DNA of 38,934 bases from a virus, in IMG/VR virus record IMGVR_UViG_3300029286_000115, positions 1 through 38,934 of that record; one strand, 5' to 3'. The position numbers and the translations under genes were made by a program. Below the pieces are notes generated by a model. That model worked only from the letters and a program-made list of their open reading frames with translations, searched no databases and was not told the origin of the DNA. Every line of letters starts with the position of its first letter. Within the stretch, counting starts at the first letter, position 1. Shown here one piece after another: positions 30,386-38,232 of this stretch.

Positions 30386-30721
30386 TTATTTTACTTCTTT
30401 TTGTTTGAGGCCTTGCAACACGCTTTCTGCTTCGGCTTCTTGTTCCGACCTTTTGGCGGCTTCGGCCGCAAGTGCGTGATCGTTCTCAAACATTCCGCAG
30501 TATTTCTTAACTTCGGCGGTGATAGCTTCTTCCGTTGTTCCCATAGGGAAAGCCAACCGGCGTTCAGCTACTACCTCGCCGTTAAGCAATATGTTGAATT
30601 TGACGTCCATATAAGAGCTGTTGTCTGGCAACGAATACTCCTTTTTGGCGTCCACGATAATTGCAGAGTAAACCATTTCGGTTGCTTCTGCTTTCTCGGT
30701 TGTGTTTGCTTTTTTAGGCAT
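30386..30721 (-). CDS. Hypothetical virion-block protein, 111 aa
   Basis: An Ala/Glu/Lys-rich N-terminus (MPKKANTTEKAEATEMVYSA) precedes a small beta segment (YMDVKFNILLNGEVVAERRLAFP). A helical, acidic C-terminus follows (ALAAEAAKRSEQEAEAESVL). No family is recognised. It starts in the CTATG context and lies between the adaptor-like protein and a beta-rich structural protein. Confidence 0.65.
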   Translation of the reverse strand: MPKKANTTEKAEATEMVYSAIIVDAKKEYSLPDNSSYMDVKFNILLNGEVVAERRLAFPMGTTEEAITAEVKKYCGMFENDHALAAEAAKRSEQEAEAESVLQGLKQKEVK

Positions 30722-30753
30722 AGGGGTTGGTAATTATATTATCAACGGAAGGG

Positions 30754-31464
30754 TTAATATGAGCTTCCGTCGTCGTAGGGCGCTTCTGGCGCAGTTGACC
30801 TGTCCAAATTTGCGTCCTTCATTGTGTTGATAGCCAGTGCCAAATCGCCTTCATACACTTTTTCTTTTTCAGAAAGAGGTATTGGACGATCCTTACTGGA
30901 CTTGAAAGCTATTGATATTCGCCTTGCAAGCAACTCGTGAAACTGGCGTGGGAAACCGTGAGTATAATCGTCCGGGTTAGTGGACATATCCTCTGTGCTT
31001 GTTAAGTCGGTGAAATCAGAGGGGAATACTATCGCCCATAATTTCAAGCCGTCTGTAACGTCAATTATGGCGCTATCAGAGAGAATAAAAATGCCGTTGT
31101 CCCACAAATCAAATTGTGGCTCAATGTCGGCATAGCGCGACACTATGGTCGCCTCGTCTAATGTTCCGCCGTATTCTGACAAATCAGTTTCCGTCAACCT
31201 TTTCCAATCTGTGCCGTTTAACTTCGCGTTGAGATATTTCATACGCGACATTAACTCGGCTGGCAAATCGTATTCACGTTGTCCGGCTATCAAATCGCGC
31301 TCAAAGCGCAATCCGAAATAATCCTCGCCGACTTCCTTTGCAATTAAACCTGCAATGTCGTCTTTGAAAATGTTTGCTAAAACCAAAATGTCCGCGTCCG
31401 TAAACGTGGTTGAATTGGTTTTTGTATAGTATCGGATTAACGTTGCGAATTTAGTGAATATCAT
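30754..31464 (-). CDS. Probable head-tail adaptor protein, 236 aa
   Basis: The helical N-terminus (FATLIRYYTKTNSTTFTDADIL), the central beta part (FGLRFERDLIAGQREYDLP) and the helical C-terminus (FPRQFHELLARRISIAFKSSKDRP) resemble adaptors that sit under the portal in short-tailed phages. The position, three genes after the capsid protein, supports this. There is no enzymatic motif. The identification rests on fold impression and order, so a related head-completion role is possible. Confidence 0.6.
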   Translation of the reverse strand: MIFTKFATLIRYYTKTNSTTFTDADILVLANIFKDDIAGLIAKEVGEDYFGLRFERDLIAGQREYDLPAELMSRMKYLNAKLNGTDWKRLTETDLSEYGGTLDEATIVSRYADIEPQFDLWDNGIFILSDSAIIDVTDGLKLWAIVFPSDFTDLTSTEDMSTNPDDYTHGFPRQFHELLARRISIAFKSSKDRPIPLSEKEKVYEGDLALAINTMKDANLDRSTAPEAPYDDGSSY

Positions 31465-31486
31465 AGCTTTGTTTTGCGTTTCCTAA

Positions 31487-31966
31487 TTAAAGACCATTGA
31501 CAACATTGTCAAAGTAGCGTGCTACCACGCCAGTTGCGTCCAATGCTGTTGATCCCGGTGTAAAGACGTTTGTAGAGTTTGTGATTAAAACAAATCCTAC
31601 AACTGCCTTATGTGTGTCGTCGTCTTGTCCGTTCCCAAAATTGACATCACTCATTTTTGGTGCGCGTGTAGCGACGAAATCTGCACCTACTGCCAACGTG
31701 AAGGCAACCGCGCCTGTTGTAGCATTTACAGAGGCCAAAAGCGTGTAAATTCTGCAATATCCGACTGCCAAAGTTGTTGGTGTAGTGCCGTCAACCGCCT
31801 CTGCCGTAGTCAACGCCGGAGCGTCGGCTGTGGTAGTGTCGTCCGAGATAATACCGTTTGCTTTAACGGCAAAGGTATTTCCGTATTTGAAAGTGTATTT
31901 TGACCCACCTCCAATTGCTAATCCCGGAGCGGTTAGACAACCATTTTCTTGATAATTTTTTTCCAT
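31487..31966 (-). CDS. Capsid decoration-like protein, 159 aa
   Basis: A beta-rich, Ala/Thr/Val/Gly-rich protein (KYTFKYGNTFAVKANG, CRIYTLLASVNATTGAVAFT, HKAVVGFVLITNSTNVF) with few charged residues. Small beta proteins of this type encoded after the capsid gene commonly decorate or cement the head. It starts in the CTATG context. Confidence 0.6.
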   Translation of the reverse strand: MEKNYQENGCLTAPGLAIGGGSKYTFKYGNTFAVKANGIISDDTTTADAPALTTAEAVDGTTPTTLAVGYCRIYTLLASVNATTGAVAFTLAVGADFVATRAPKMSDVNFGNGQDDDTHKAVVGFVLITNSTNVFTPGSTALDATGVVARYFDNVVNGL

Positions 31967-32000
31967 AGCTGTTTAACTTTTTTAGTTTATAATTGACCTT

Positions 32001-32429
32001 TTAAGACAATGCTTCGGACACGTCGGCCTTGCGGTCAATCCTCTTATCTGCACCGGCCTCCAAGTTTATGCGGTATTTTTCGGCAATGATACTGGCAACC
32101 TGCACTGGTATTGAAACCATTACATTTTTCTTAATGGTTAGCTTGTAACCGTTAATTGTTACCTCCTCAATCCCGATTTCACCTTCAAGGAGTGGCACGA
32201 TAAAGTTGACGTGTTCTGAATTGTCAAGGATATATTTCGTTTGTGCGATTATATCCTTTGGAAATTTTGCAATTGCGTCGGCTTTGACTTGCTGTTTCTT
32301 TGAAGTTATCGCTGGTGCAGTAGCTCCGGCTGTTGCTTTTGCTTTTTTCCCTTCCGGTTTTGAGCTGACACCGGCGTCCTCGCCTGCGTCGTCGCCCAAG
32401 AGCGGATCGTTTTTGATTTTTTCAACCAT
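32001..32429 (-). CDS. Hypothetical head-region protein, 142 aa
   Basis: Residues 1-50 are disordered, Ala/Lys/Asp-rich (GDDAGEDAGVSSKPEGKKAK). Residues 50-142 form a compact domain (IIAQTKYILDNSEHVNFIVP, EEVTINGYKLTIKKNVMVSI) that looks like a small alpha/beta fold found next to capsid genes in related phages. The function is unknown; head completion is inferred from position. Confidence 0.65.
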   Translation of the reverse strand: MVEKIKNDPLLGDDAGEDAGVSSKPEGKKAKATAGATAPAITSKKQQVKADAIAKFPKDIIAQTKYILDNSEHVNFIVPLLEGEIGIEEVTINGYKLTIKKNVMVSIPVQVASIIAEKYRINLEAGADKRIDRKADVSEALS

Positions 32430-32505
32430 AATTTTGGTTTTATTTCCTTTTAATTATATTTTAATTACGGGCTTTGGCGTGCGACTTCCCAAAAAGCGTT
32501 TAAGG

Positions 32506-33480
32506 TTAGACCTTCGCGCTTTCAATCCTTTGGATAAAGTTCTCGTTTAGAATTTTAGCCACAAAGGTTGCCTTCCAACCGGAAGTTGCGCGTTGCTCTA
32601 ATGGGTCGTTTGTTCCGCCTGAACCCAACGGCTTGACGATATTCTTTAATGCTTCGCCGGAAACTCTTGTAATTCCGTAAGCGTTAGCTCCGAAAACCAA
32701 TGTGCAGTAAACGTCAATGTTGCTTGTGCCTTCACCTGTTTTTACTTTTGCATTGTTTGTTTCAACAAAACGAATATCCTCGTATGCTCCGATTTCGCCT
32801 TCCATTACTCCGGCTTGTGAAGCATATTTTTCAACTGATGTCCACTGGCTTGAAGCAACTGCCAATGTTCTAATTTTCACCGCAATTGAAGGGTGAACGA
32901 TAGAAATGAAAGCGGCTTTAATTGGGCTGGTGGCATATCCTGTTGAAGCGTTGATTTGCCTTGTAATCTTTCTGGCATTATTGGCCTTTAAGGTTGCAAT
33001 AACACTGTCAAGATTTGCGAGGGTAATTACGTCGCCAGAGGCAACGTCTGCTGTGGCTGTGTTTCCACTGCCAGAGTAAACTGCGCCTGTTCCGGCGTTC
33101 ATTACATCTCTGCAAAGTTGGTCAATGGTATCACCGTTTTGGTCGCCCAAAATTTCGGCGGCTTCCATTAACACTGCGTCCTCACTTTCGTAAGTTACTA
33201 CATCTGAAACAGTTACGTAATCGCCGTATTGAGCGACGGTTGCTGTAATGTCTGTAACAGATAGCTGACTACCGGCAGGGGTTACACCCTCTGTCAATGG
33301 GGTAGTAGCGGCGGTAAGGTTACCGTAGCGTCGGAATTTTATAACTTTTGTTCCGGCGTTTTTAGGTAAATCCCTAACCTGCGCCCAGCGTGTGTGCAAC
33401 ATCAATGGCATTGCTCTTTCTAAAAGAGTTCTGTCATAAAAATTGTTGACCTCTGCTGGGATATTTGTCCTGTTATTCAT
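32506..33480 (-). CDS. Major capsid protein, N4-gp56 family
   Basis: This 324-residue protein matches the N4-gp56 major capsid family, an HK97-type fold. The N-terminal PAEVNNFYDRTLLERAMP is followed by GTKVIKFRRYGNLTAATTPL and TEGVTPAGSQLSVTDI, the strands of the E-loop region. The P-domain helix EAAEILGDQNGDTIDQLCRD and the C-terminal FGANAYGITRVSGEALKNIV come next. The expected order portal - scaffold - capsid is kept. The start is in the CTATG context. The 3' gap (32430-32505) holds no obvious terminator. Confidence 0.85.
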   Translation of the reverse strand: MNNRTNIPAEVNNFYDRTLLERAMPLMLHTRWAQVRDLPKNAGTKVIKFRRYGNLTAATTPLTEGVTPAGSQLSVTDITATVAQYGDYVTVSDVVTYESEDAVLMEAAEILGDQNGDTIDQLCRDVMNAGTGAVYSGSGNTATADVASGDVITLANLDSVIATLKANNARKITRQINASTGYATSPIKAAFISIVHPSIAVKIRTLAVASSQWTSVEKYASQAGVMEGEIGAYEDIRFVETNNAKVKTGEGTSNIDVYCTLVFGANAYGITRVSGEALKNIVKPLGSGGTNDPLEQRATSGWKATFVAKILNENFIQRIESAKV

Positions 33481-33544
33481 AGGGGCATTTTTATATTTAG
33501 TTTATAATTTTAACGATTAAATAAGAGAGGTTTTGACTGGTTTG

Positions 33545-34330
33545 TTAGCCGTGTCTTATTTTCTCTTGTTTGGCTTCAAAGTCGTCCTTTGGCAAATCCC
33601 ACACGGTCTTTGATCCTTCGCCGGCTCTATTTGAGCCGCCTCCGGTCTGCGTGTCTTTGGCCTTTTTATCGGCCTCTTTTGCGCGGTTTGCACCAATTTG
33701 TAGCAATTTCTTGCCGGCTACCTCAAAAAAGATAGCTTCAACTGGCAATGCCCTCCTTGAAGGGTGTTGCATATAGCGCCTTGCTTTGGCTTCAAACGGC
33801 TTGAAGTCGGGATTTTCTTTTAGAAAATTCTGCACTTCTTTGTCGTCGTCGTCCGCAAGTGATTTGTCAATGATTGGAGCGAATTTTTTGGCGACAATGC
33901 TGGTAACAAGTTCAACGTCCTCTGGCGCAAATTCCTCGTCCTCGTCGGTGTCCTTATTTACTTTGCCCTCGCCTTCCCCTTCGCCGTCGGCTTTCGCCGC
34001 TTTTGAAAGTTTTTTGCGTTGGCGTCCGATAATAAAGTCCTGCGTGGACAATCGTTTGCGTTGAGCTGGCTCTGAACCGTCGTCAACGTCGTCGTCTTTT
34101 TGAGAACCTTCGGGGGCTTTGGCGTCCTTTTTGGTTTTACCGTCGCCGGCATTTTCGCCGTCGTCGGTTTTGTCGGCCTTTGCTCCCTCGTCTGTGCCTT
34201 CGCCTGCACCGTTCTCGCCGGTGTCGGTTGAGTTGTCTTTTTGGTCGTCAACTTGACCCTCGCCTGCGCCTGCGCCTTTGTCGTCGTCGCCTTCGCCTGC
34301 GGCTGGAATTATTTTATTTTCCTCTGGCAT
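33545..34330 (-). CDS. Capsid scaffolding protein
   Basis: This 261-residue protein has an extremely acidic, low-complexity N-terminal half (Asp/Glu/Gly/Lys-rich, for example GEGDDDKGAGAGEGQVDDQ). A helical region follows (EEFAPEDVELVTSIVAKKFAP, EVQNFLKENPDFKPFEAKAR), and then a basic C-terminus (KTVWDLPKDDFEAKQEKIRHG) of the kind scaffolds use to contact capsid subunits. Size, composition and position directly before the capsid gene support the call. Confidence 0.78.
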   Translation of the reverse strand: MPEENKIIPAAGEGDDDKGAGAGEGQVDDQKDNSTDTGENGAGEGTDEGAKADKTDDGENAGDGKTKKDAKAPEGSQKDDDVDDGSEPAQRKRLSTQDFIIGRQRKKLSKAAKADGEGEGEGKVNKDTDEDEEFAPEDVELVTSIVAKKFAPIIDKSLADDDDKEVQNFLKENPDFKPFEAKARRYMQHPSRRALPVEAIFFEVAGKKLLQIGANRAKEADKKAKDTQTGGGSNRAGEGSKTVWDLPKDDFEAKQEKIRHG

Positions 34331-34341
34331 AATTTTTTACA

Positions 34342-34513
34342 CACCAATTTTTTTAAGGGAAATGCCGTGTCCCTAATTGGTGGCTACACGCTTGCGCGTG
34401 CCTCGTCGGGCGACTAACCCGACGGCAGAGCTTGTTACGAAGCTCAATTGAACCGCCTACTTCACGAGTAGGAAATCGCCAAAGCCCCTCATTGATAAGC
34501 AGTTCAAGTGAAC
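34342..34513 (-). ncRNA. Candidate structured RNA before the scaffold and capsid genes
   Basis: The 257-base gap 34331-34587 has no convincing ORF but six hairpins on the minus strand. They are GTTC/GAAC (34502-34513), CCTAC/GTAGG (34456-34472, seven-base loop), GAGCTT/AAGCTC (34428-34445) and GTCGGG/CCCGAC (34405-34423). CACGC-GCAA-GCGTG follows with a GNRA tetraloop (34387-34400), and a CACCAATT/AATTGGTG stem (34342-34349 with 34375-34382) encloses AGGGA/TCCCT. The last stem ends about 11 bases before the scaffold start codon. The density and the tetraloop suggest a functional leader or RNA, possibly tuning capsid and scaffold expression. I found no tRNA features (no T-loop, no U33). Confidence 0.6.
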
Positions 34514-34587
34514 CTCGTAAAAATACACTGCACGATTTTATATGAATAACTGGACGTTCACACTTAATTTTCAAAGAGCTTTCCTGC

Positions 34588-34992
34588 CTATCCTCTGTCG
34601 TCAACTGGTTGTGCTGACTTGGCCTTTCTCACCTCACTCATTGTTTTAAAATATGGGTCAAATTCCTCCGGCACTTCCCCTGTGTCCTTTACCTGCTTTG
34701 AGTAATTTGTCGGTGTTTCTCGTAAGTCAATCGTCAAACTTCTTTTCAACCTTGCCTCCTCCACTTCCTTGTCGGTCAATGCCTCTTTGCTCAACGGATC
34801 AATCTTGTTGATTATGGCTTGCTCTAAATAAGCGATATTTTCGTTTAGGATTTTTACTATCAAAGCCCAACCGGTGCTGGCCTGCAAAGAAGCCAAAGCA
34901 CCAACTACGTTTTCAATAGCGCTGGGTGCTTCCACTTTTGGAAGCTGGACTGTCATAATCTTTTTGATTTTTTTTGGTGTTTTTTTTGCCAT
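34588..34992 (-). CDS. Hypothetical virion-block protein, 134 aa
   Basis: A basic N-terminus (MAKKTPKKIKKIMTVQLPKV) precedes helices (LASLQASTGWALIVKILNEN, IAYLEQAIINKIDP) and a charged, probably flexible C-terminus. It starts four bases after the portal stop, and analogous small helical proteins often follow portals. The function is unknown. Confidence 0.65.
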   Translation of the reverse strand: MAKKTPKKIKKIMTVQLPKVEAPSAIENVVGALASLQASTGWALIVKILNENIAYLEQAIINKIDPLSKEALTDKEVEEARLKRSLTIDLRETPTNYSKQVKDTGEVPEEFDPYFKTMSEVRKAKSAQPVDDRG

Positions 34993-34996
34993 AACT

Positions 34997-36934
34997 TTAT
35001 TGTGCTACCGGCAAAGCTCTCGGCTGTGTCGGTTTAAATTCTACTCCCGGAGCTTTGACATTCTCTGTGCCTGTTGGATTTTCTGGTCTGTTGCGTGCCA
35101 TATCAAACTCTGGCTTGACCCTCTTTAACATCATTGATTTTTTGTGGGCGTTAATGTGAGCTTTCTTTGCCGGAGTATCGCTGGCCTTGTTGTGCATTTC
35201 CATATGCACGAAGTCGTCGTCGTAAATCATTACCTCAACCAAATCGTCTTTGTCCAAAGTTTCGTTCTCGGTTTCGGCGTTCATTTCGTCAATTGAAGGT
35301 GGCAATATCTGCTCCACTTCCTCTTTGGTAAAGCCGGACAAGCGCCCGATTTTCCTCAAAGCAAATCTGACGTTAGCTTCCTGCGGAGCAGTGGCCATAA
35401 CGTCTTTGATAAACAATCTGTATTTTTGCAGTTCGTTGAATTTTATCGCGTCGGAAATTATTTTGCTCTCAATCTTGACGTCTGGGTCTTGATTGCCAAT
35501 TATGTTTTCCCTTGTGAGTGGTCGCCACTTTGCGCCCATTGCCCCGACAATTCTGATAACCTTCTCGTCAATATCCGCTTCAAAATGCTCTTTGTATAGG
35601 GCATACCATTGTTTCCAAAATCTCTTTTCAGACCAGCCGAAAATTTTTGCCGATAAAGAATATCTGGTGTCAACTTTTGCTGACTGCAAGTTCAATTCTG
35701 TGGCTGTTCTCTTTTCGTCTGACGTTGCTCCTTGTTGAATATCCGGCGTGGCTGTGGCTTTCTGTGCGGCTGTGTCTAAAATTTCCATAATCCAATTAAC
35801 CTCCTGCTTGACTGCCTGTCTTTGGACTTCCTGCACTGCTCCTGTTGGATTTCCGTCAACCGGAATATGCTTGTTGAAATCAACGTTTAATTGCCCTCTG
35901 TTCTTGATTAAATTGGTATTGTATAGGTAAGTTGGGTGCAGACCGAGTTTAATGCCTTTAAGCCCCAAATTTTGCACTACGGCACGCGCTCTTTGCTTAT
36001 CCTCAACCAAATCCGGTATGCTCACGCCGTCCCAGTCGTGTGCGATAGGATAAAGCGGTCTGTCGTTAATCGGCCACAACTTGCTTTTTAGTTCTGTGTA
36101 TCTGACAACTCTTTTTCGGTTGTCTGCCAAAGTAACCAAAACCTTTTTACCTTTCCAATTTGTAAACCATTCTAAACACCTGTAATCGGCATTGTCGCCA
36201 ACCAGCTTTGTAAATTTCGTCATATCTTGAAGTCCCTGTGCTTCTGCCCTTGCTTGCACGTTAGCGTCAATTAAAGACCTCAAATCACCGCTATCCGGTT
36301 TTAAATTCTCATAATTAAAATAAATGCCGGCGTCGTCCATATCTGTTTTAGACAACCGGATTTCTCTGCCTCCAAATTTCATTGCACCCCTGCCTTTCCT
36401 GTCGCCATTGACTGACGAAGCTCTTGGATCGCGCAACCACGTCATAGGGTCAATTACTTCTGGCGTCGGGCATTTCAAAGCCCTGTCAAACTCAAAGTTC
36501 ATTAAAAGACCTCTGCCAAAAAACGAAGCGTCCCAATCCCACTCGTAATCCAAAATATCCTTTTCCATATCGTCATAATCAAAAGTCGCGAGAGCGTTTA
36601 AGTTCTCGGCAGTTTCCTCGTCGCCTTCCTCTCTACCTGAAAAATCCACCCCCAGTCGGTCGCTGTAAAGCGAAGCCAATACTGTTTGGTGGATAGTAAA
36701 CATCAGTGGATCACCCACTGCTTCTTTATCCCTCTTTTGGTTATTGTAAAGTTTAAGCCGAAGCGCCCACTCGTCCATTTTCGGCTTCATAAACCACCAC
36801 GAGAGTTGATATTCCGCTTCTATCTGGTCAATCAGACCTTTGTAATCGGTCTTTTTGACATCTTTATTTTCTGGCTCAACACCATTTTCAAGTTCCTGTG
36901 TTGGTTCAGTTTTTTGCTTTGGTTTCTTTGCCAT
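34997..36934 (-). CDS. Portal protein
   Basis: This 645-residue protein, in size and layout, is a large portal of the type found in short-tailed phages: a charged N-terminus, the YQLSWWFMKPKMDEWALRLKLYNN region (about 40-65), TPEVIDPMTWLRDPRAS (about 155-170), IAHDWDGVSIPDLVEDKQR, then VRALNLGLKG-like helices and EVEQILPPSIDEMNA near the C-terminal crown. It forms the ring through which DNA enters and leaves. It follows two small genes after terL and precedes the scaffold. Its ATG is buried in a 13-bp hairpin (36931-36962), which may limit its translation, in keeping with the low copy number of portals. Confidence 0.75.
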   Translation of the reverse strand: MAKKPKQKTEPTQELENGVEPENKDVKKTDYKGLIDQIEAEYQLSWWFMKPKMDEWALRLKLYNNQKRDKEAVGDPLMFTIHQTVLASLYSDRLGVDFSGREEGDEETAENLNALATFDYDDMEKDILDYEWDWDASFFGRGLLMNFEFDRALKCPTPEVIDPMTWLRDPRASSVNGDRKGRGAMKFGGREIRLSKTDMDDAGIYFNYENLKPDSGDLRSLIDANVQARAEAQGLQDMTKFTKLVGDNADYRCLEWFTNWKGKKVLVTLADNRKRVVRYTELKSKLWPINDRPLYPIAHDWDGVSIPDLVEDKQRARAVVQNLGLKGIKLGLHPTYLYNTNLIKNRGQLNVDFNKHIPVDGNPTGAVQEVQRQAVKQEVNWIMEILDTAAQKATATPDIQQGATSDEKRTATELNLQSAKVDTRYSLSAKIFGWSEKRFWKQWYALYKEHFEADIDEKVIRIVGAMGAKWRPLTRENIIGNQDPDVKIESKIISDAIKFNELQKYRLFIKDVMATAPQEANVRFALRKIGRLSGFTKEEVEQILPPSIDEMNAETENETLDKDDLVEVMIYDDDFVHMEMHNKASDTPAKKAHINAHKKSMMLKRVKPEFDMARNRPENPTGTENVKAPGVEFKPTQPRALPVAQ

Positions 36935-36962
36935 AGTGAGAAATTGGCGATTTCCACTATGG
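36931..36962 (-). promoter_or_regulatory. Hairpin containing the portal start codon
   Basis: On the minus strand, CCATAGTG pairs with CACTATGG (36955-36962 with 36931-36938) and GAAAT with ATTTC (36950-36954 with 36940-36944). One base bulges and the loop is CGCCA, so there are 13 bp in all. The ATG of the portal gene lies in the 3' arm. The apical part GGAAATCGCCAA is complementary to intergenic sequence at 37335-37346 and 34471-34482 of the same transcript. This looks like a translational control element. Confidence 0.6.
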
Positions 36963-36978
36963 GTTTTTAGTATTAAAA

Positions 36979-37278
36979 TTATTTACCTCTTTTTCTGGCG
37001 TATTCGTTCTCGTATGTTTCTTTGTTTTCAATAGGTTCAATTGCTTTTATTTGAAATCTTGCGTTCATTGTCTTTTTCCCGTCTGTGGAAGTTTCCCATT
37101 CATACTGCCCTTTTGCTAAACTGGTCTGCTCAACTTTAATTTTTAAAAAATAAACGCCCCCAACTTTCCAGTCCTTTAATTCTGGTAAGTCGTCGGACGT
37201 TAAAGAAAACGACGGTAAAATCCTCTGTGGCTTTGTTGGCATATCTGCCCCAACTTTTGCACCTTTTATATTTTCCAT
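36979..37278 (-). CDS. Hypothetical protein, 99 aa
   Basis: The start is MENIKGAKVGADMPTKPQRI and the body has a compact beta pattern (FSLTSDDLPELKDWKVGGVY, FLKIKVEQTSLAKGQYEW). The C-terminus is charged and ends in Lys/Arg. No family is recognised. It starts in the CTATG context between the 90-residue gene and the portal. Confidence 0.65.
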   Translation of the reverse strand: MENIKGAKVGADMPTKPQRILPSFSLTSDDLPELKDWKVGGVYFLKIKVEQTSLAKGQYEWETSTDGKKTMNARFQIKAIEPIENKETYENEYARKRGK

Positions 37279-37326
37279 AGTTTTATAGTATTAAATTTTA
37301 ATGCTTGTGGTAGTATAAATAATTTT

Positions 37327-37357
37327 AGAAAAGAGGAAATCGCCAAAATCCTTTTCT
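37327..37357 (-). promoter_or_regulatory. Hairpin at the end of the 90-aa gene, loop carries a shared motif
   Basis: AGAAAAG (37351-37357 on the minus strand) pairs with CTTTTCT (37327-37333). The 17-base loop contains TTTTGGCGATTTCC, whose core TTGGCGATTTCC is the exact complement of GGAAATCGCCAA in the portal-start hairpin. No T-run follows, so a terminator is unlikely. It could form a loop-loop contact with the portal hairpin 390 bases downstream. Confidence 0.45.
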
Positions 37358-37628
37358 ACTTTTTTTCTTTATCTAATACAAAGTCAATTGTTGTTTGTGC
37401 AAGCCGTTGCAACTGCGTTAATATAACCTTCAATTGCTGTTGGCTGTATGGCAACTTTTCAATTCCGACCCAGTAAATCAAATTTGTGAGCAGAGCCGGA
37501 TTGACTGTTAAGTGTGCCGTGTAGAGTTGCCCTTCAACAACAGTTAAATACTCAAAATGGTGGTAAAAATTCCTGTAATACACTGGACAACCACGATAAG
37601 TTTCTGTTTTAAATGTTGTTATTTGCAT
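37356..37628 (-). CDS. Hypothetical protein, 90 aa
   Basis: A beta-rich N-terminus (FKTETYRGCPVYYRNFYHHFE) and a helical, Gln/Leu-rich C-terminus (LPYSQQQLKVILTQLQRLAQ). No family is recognised. It has a nearby extended -10 promoter (37649-37654) and a CTATG start, and lies between the HNH gene and the portal genes. Confidence 0.65.
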   Translation of the reverse strand: MQITTFKTETYRGCPVYYRNFYHHFEYLTVVEGQLYTAHLTVNPALLTNLIYWVGIEKLPYSQQQLKVILTQLQRLAQTTIDFVLDKEKK

Positions 37629-37648
37629 AGGCGTTTTCAGATTATTAT

Positions 37649-37659
37649 ATTATACCACA
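37649..37659 (-). promoter_or_regulatory. Extended -10 promoter within the late block
   Basis: On the minus strand, TGTGGTATAAT (TATAAT at 37649-37654) repeats exactly the extended -10 block of the 21316-21344 promoter, including the downstream ATAATAAT. No good -35 is present. Just upstream is a perfect 10-base palindrome ACAACGTTGT and paired TTGACA/TGTCAA sequences that could be an operator. Confidence 0.5.
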
Positions 37660-37707
37660 GTTTGACAAAAAAGAATACAACGTTGTCAACAGTGGATAAC
37701 TTTTTAA

Positions 37708-38232
37708 TTAAAATTTGTGAAAATGCTCCTTGTTGTGCATTGCTTTTGATAGAGTAATACCATTGTTTAAATTCCATAATTCCTCGCAGTCAATTGCCTG
37801 TTGAAAAGTTGTAATCTTATTTTCTTTTAAGATTTGTGAAAAAGGTTTTATATGGTGTGCGTTTAAATATCCACCTTTTATGTGGCTTTTTTGACAAGTG
37901 AAATCGTCCCTTGTAAAAACATCTGATTTCCATTGCCTATATTTAAAAGAGTTTCTGATTTGTTTTTCAAGTTTGGTAATTCCTCCCTTCCACAAGTGAT
38001 TTTTTCTTTCTATCATTGTTTGACTTATTTTTTCACGTGCCTCTTTTGTGTGTTTTATACCTAAATGAGATTGACTTGATTTCAATAAAACTTCCGGCCG
38101 CTTCATTACGTTTTTAGCCCCTACTTTTCCCATTGCCATTTTAAAAACAATCGGTGAAGTTTCTTTGGTCAATCCCTTATTCCACGACGTGCCTCCTTTT
38201 TTAAAACCTTTTTTACCTATCATATGGGTCAT
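37708..38232 (-). CDS. NUMOD3/HNH homing-type endonuclease after terL
   Basis: This 174-residue protein has N-terminal NUMOD3-like DNA-binding segments (KGGTSWNKGLTKE, HLGIKHTKEAREKISQT). The HNH region runs WKSDVFTRDDFTCQ..., then LNAHHIKPFSQIL, then LWNLNNGITLSKAMHNKEH. The active-site HH and N-H residues are kept, but three of the four structural zinc cysteines of the usual CxxC...CxxC frame are missing, so stability or activity may differ. It overlaps the terL stop by 20 bases and uses the CTATG start. Such genes often invade near terminases and spread by homing. Confidence 0.8.
   Translation of the reverse strand: MTHMIGKKGFKKGGTSWNKGLTKETSPIVFKMAMGKVGAKNVMKRPEVLLKSSQSHLGIKHTKEAREKISQTMIERKNHLWKGGITKLEKQIRNSFKYRQWKSDVFTRDDFTCQKSHIKGGYLNAHHIKPFSQILKENKITTFQQAIDCEELWNLNNGITLSKAMHNKEHFHKF

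Noticed and set aside
33519-33561. Inverted repeat AAATAAGA/TCTTATTT before the capsid gene, as a terminator or regulator
   Set aside because: The stem is AT-only with a 27-base loop and no T-run; it is too weak to call.
34353-34604. 83-codon minus-strand ORF in the gap before the scaffold gene
   Set aside because: It overlaps the preceding gene end, its residue composition (many Arg, Cys, Ser, His) is unlike its neighbours, and the DNA is occupied by strong hairpins; a structured RNA explains it better.
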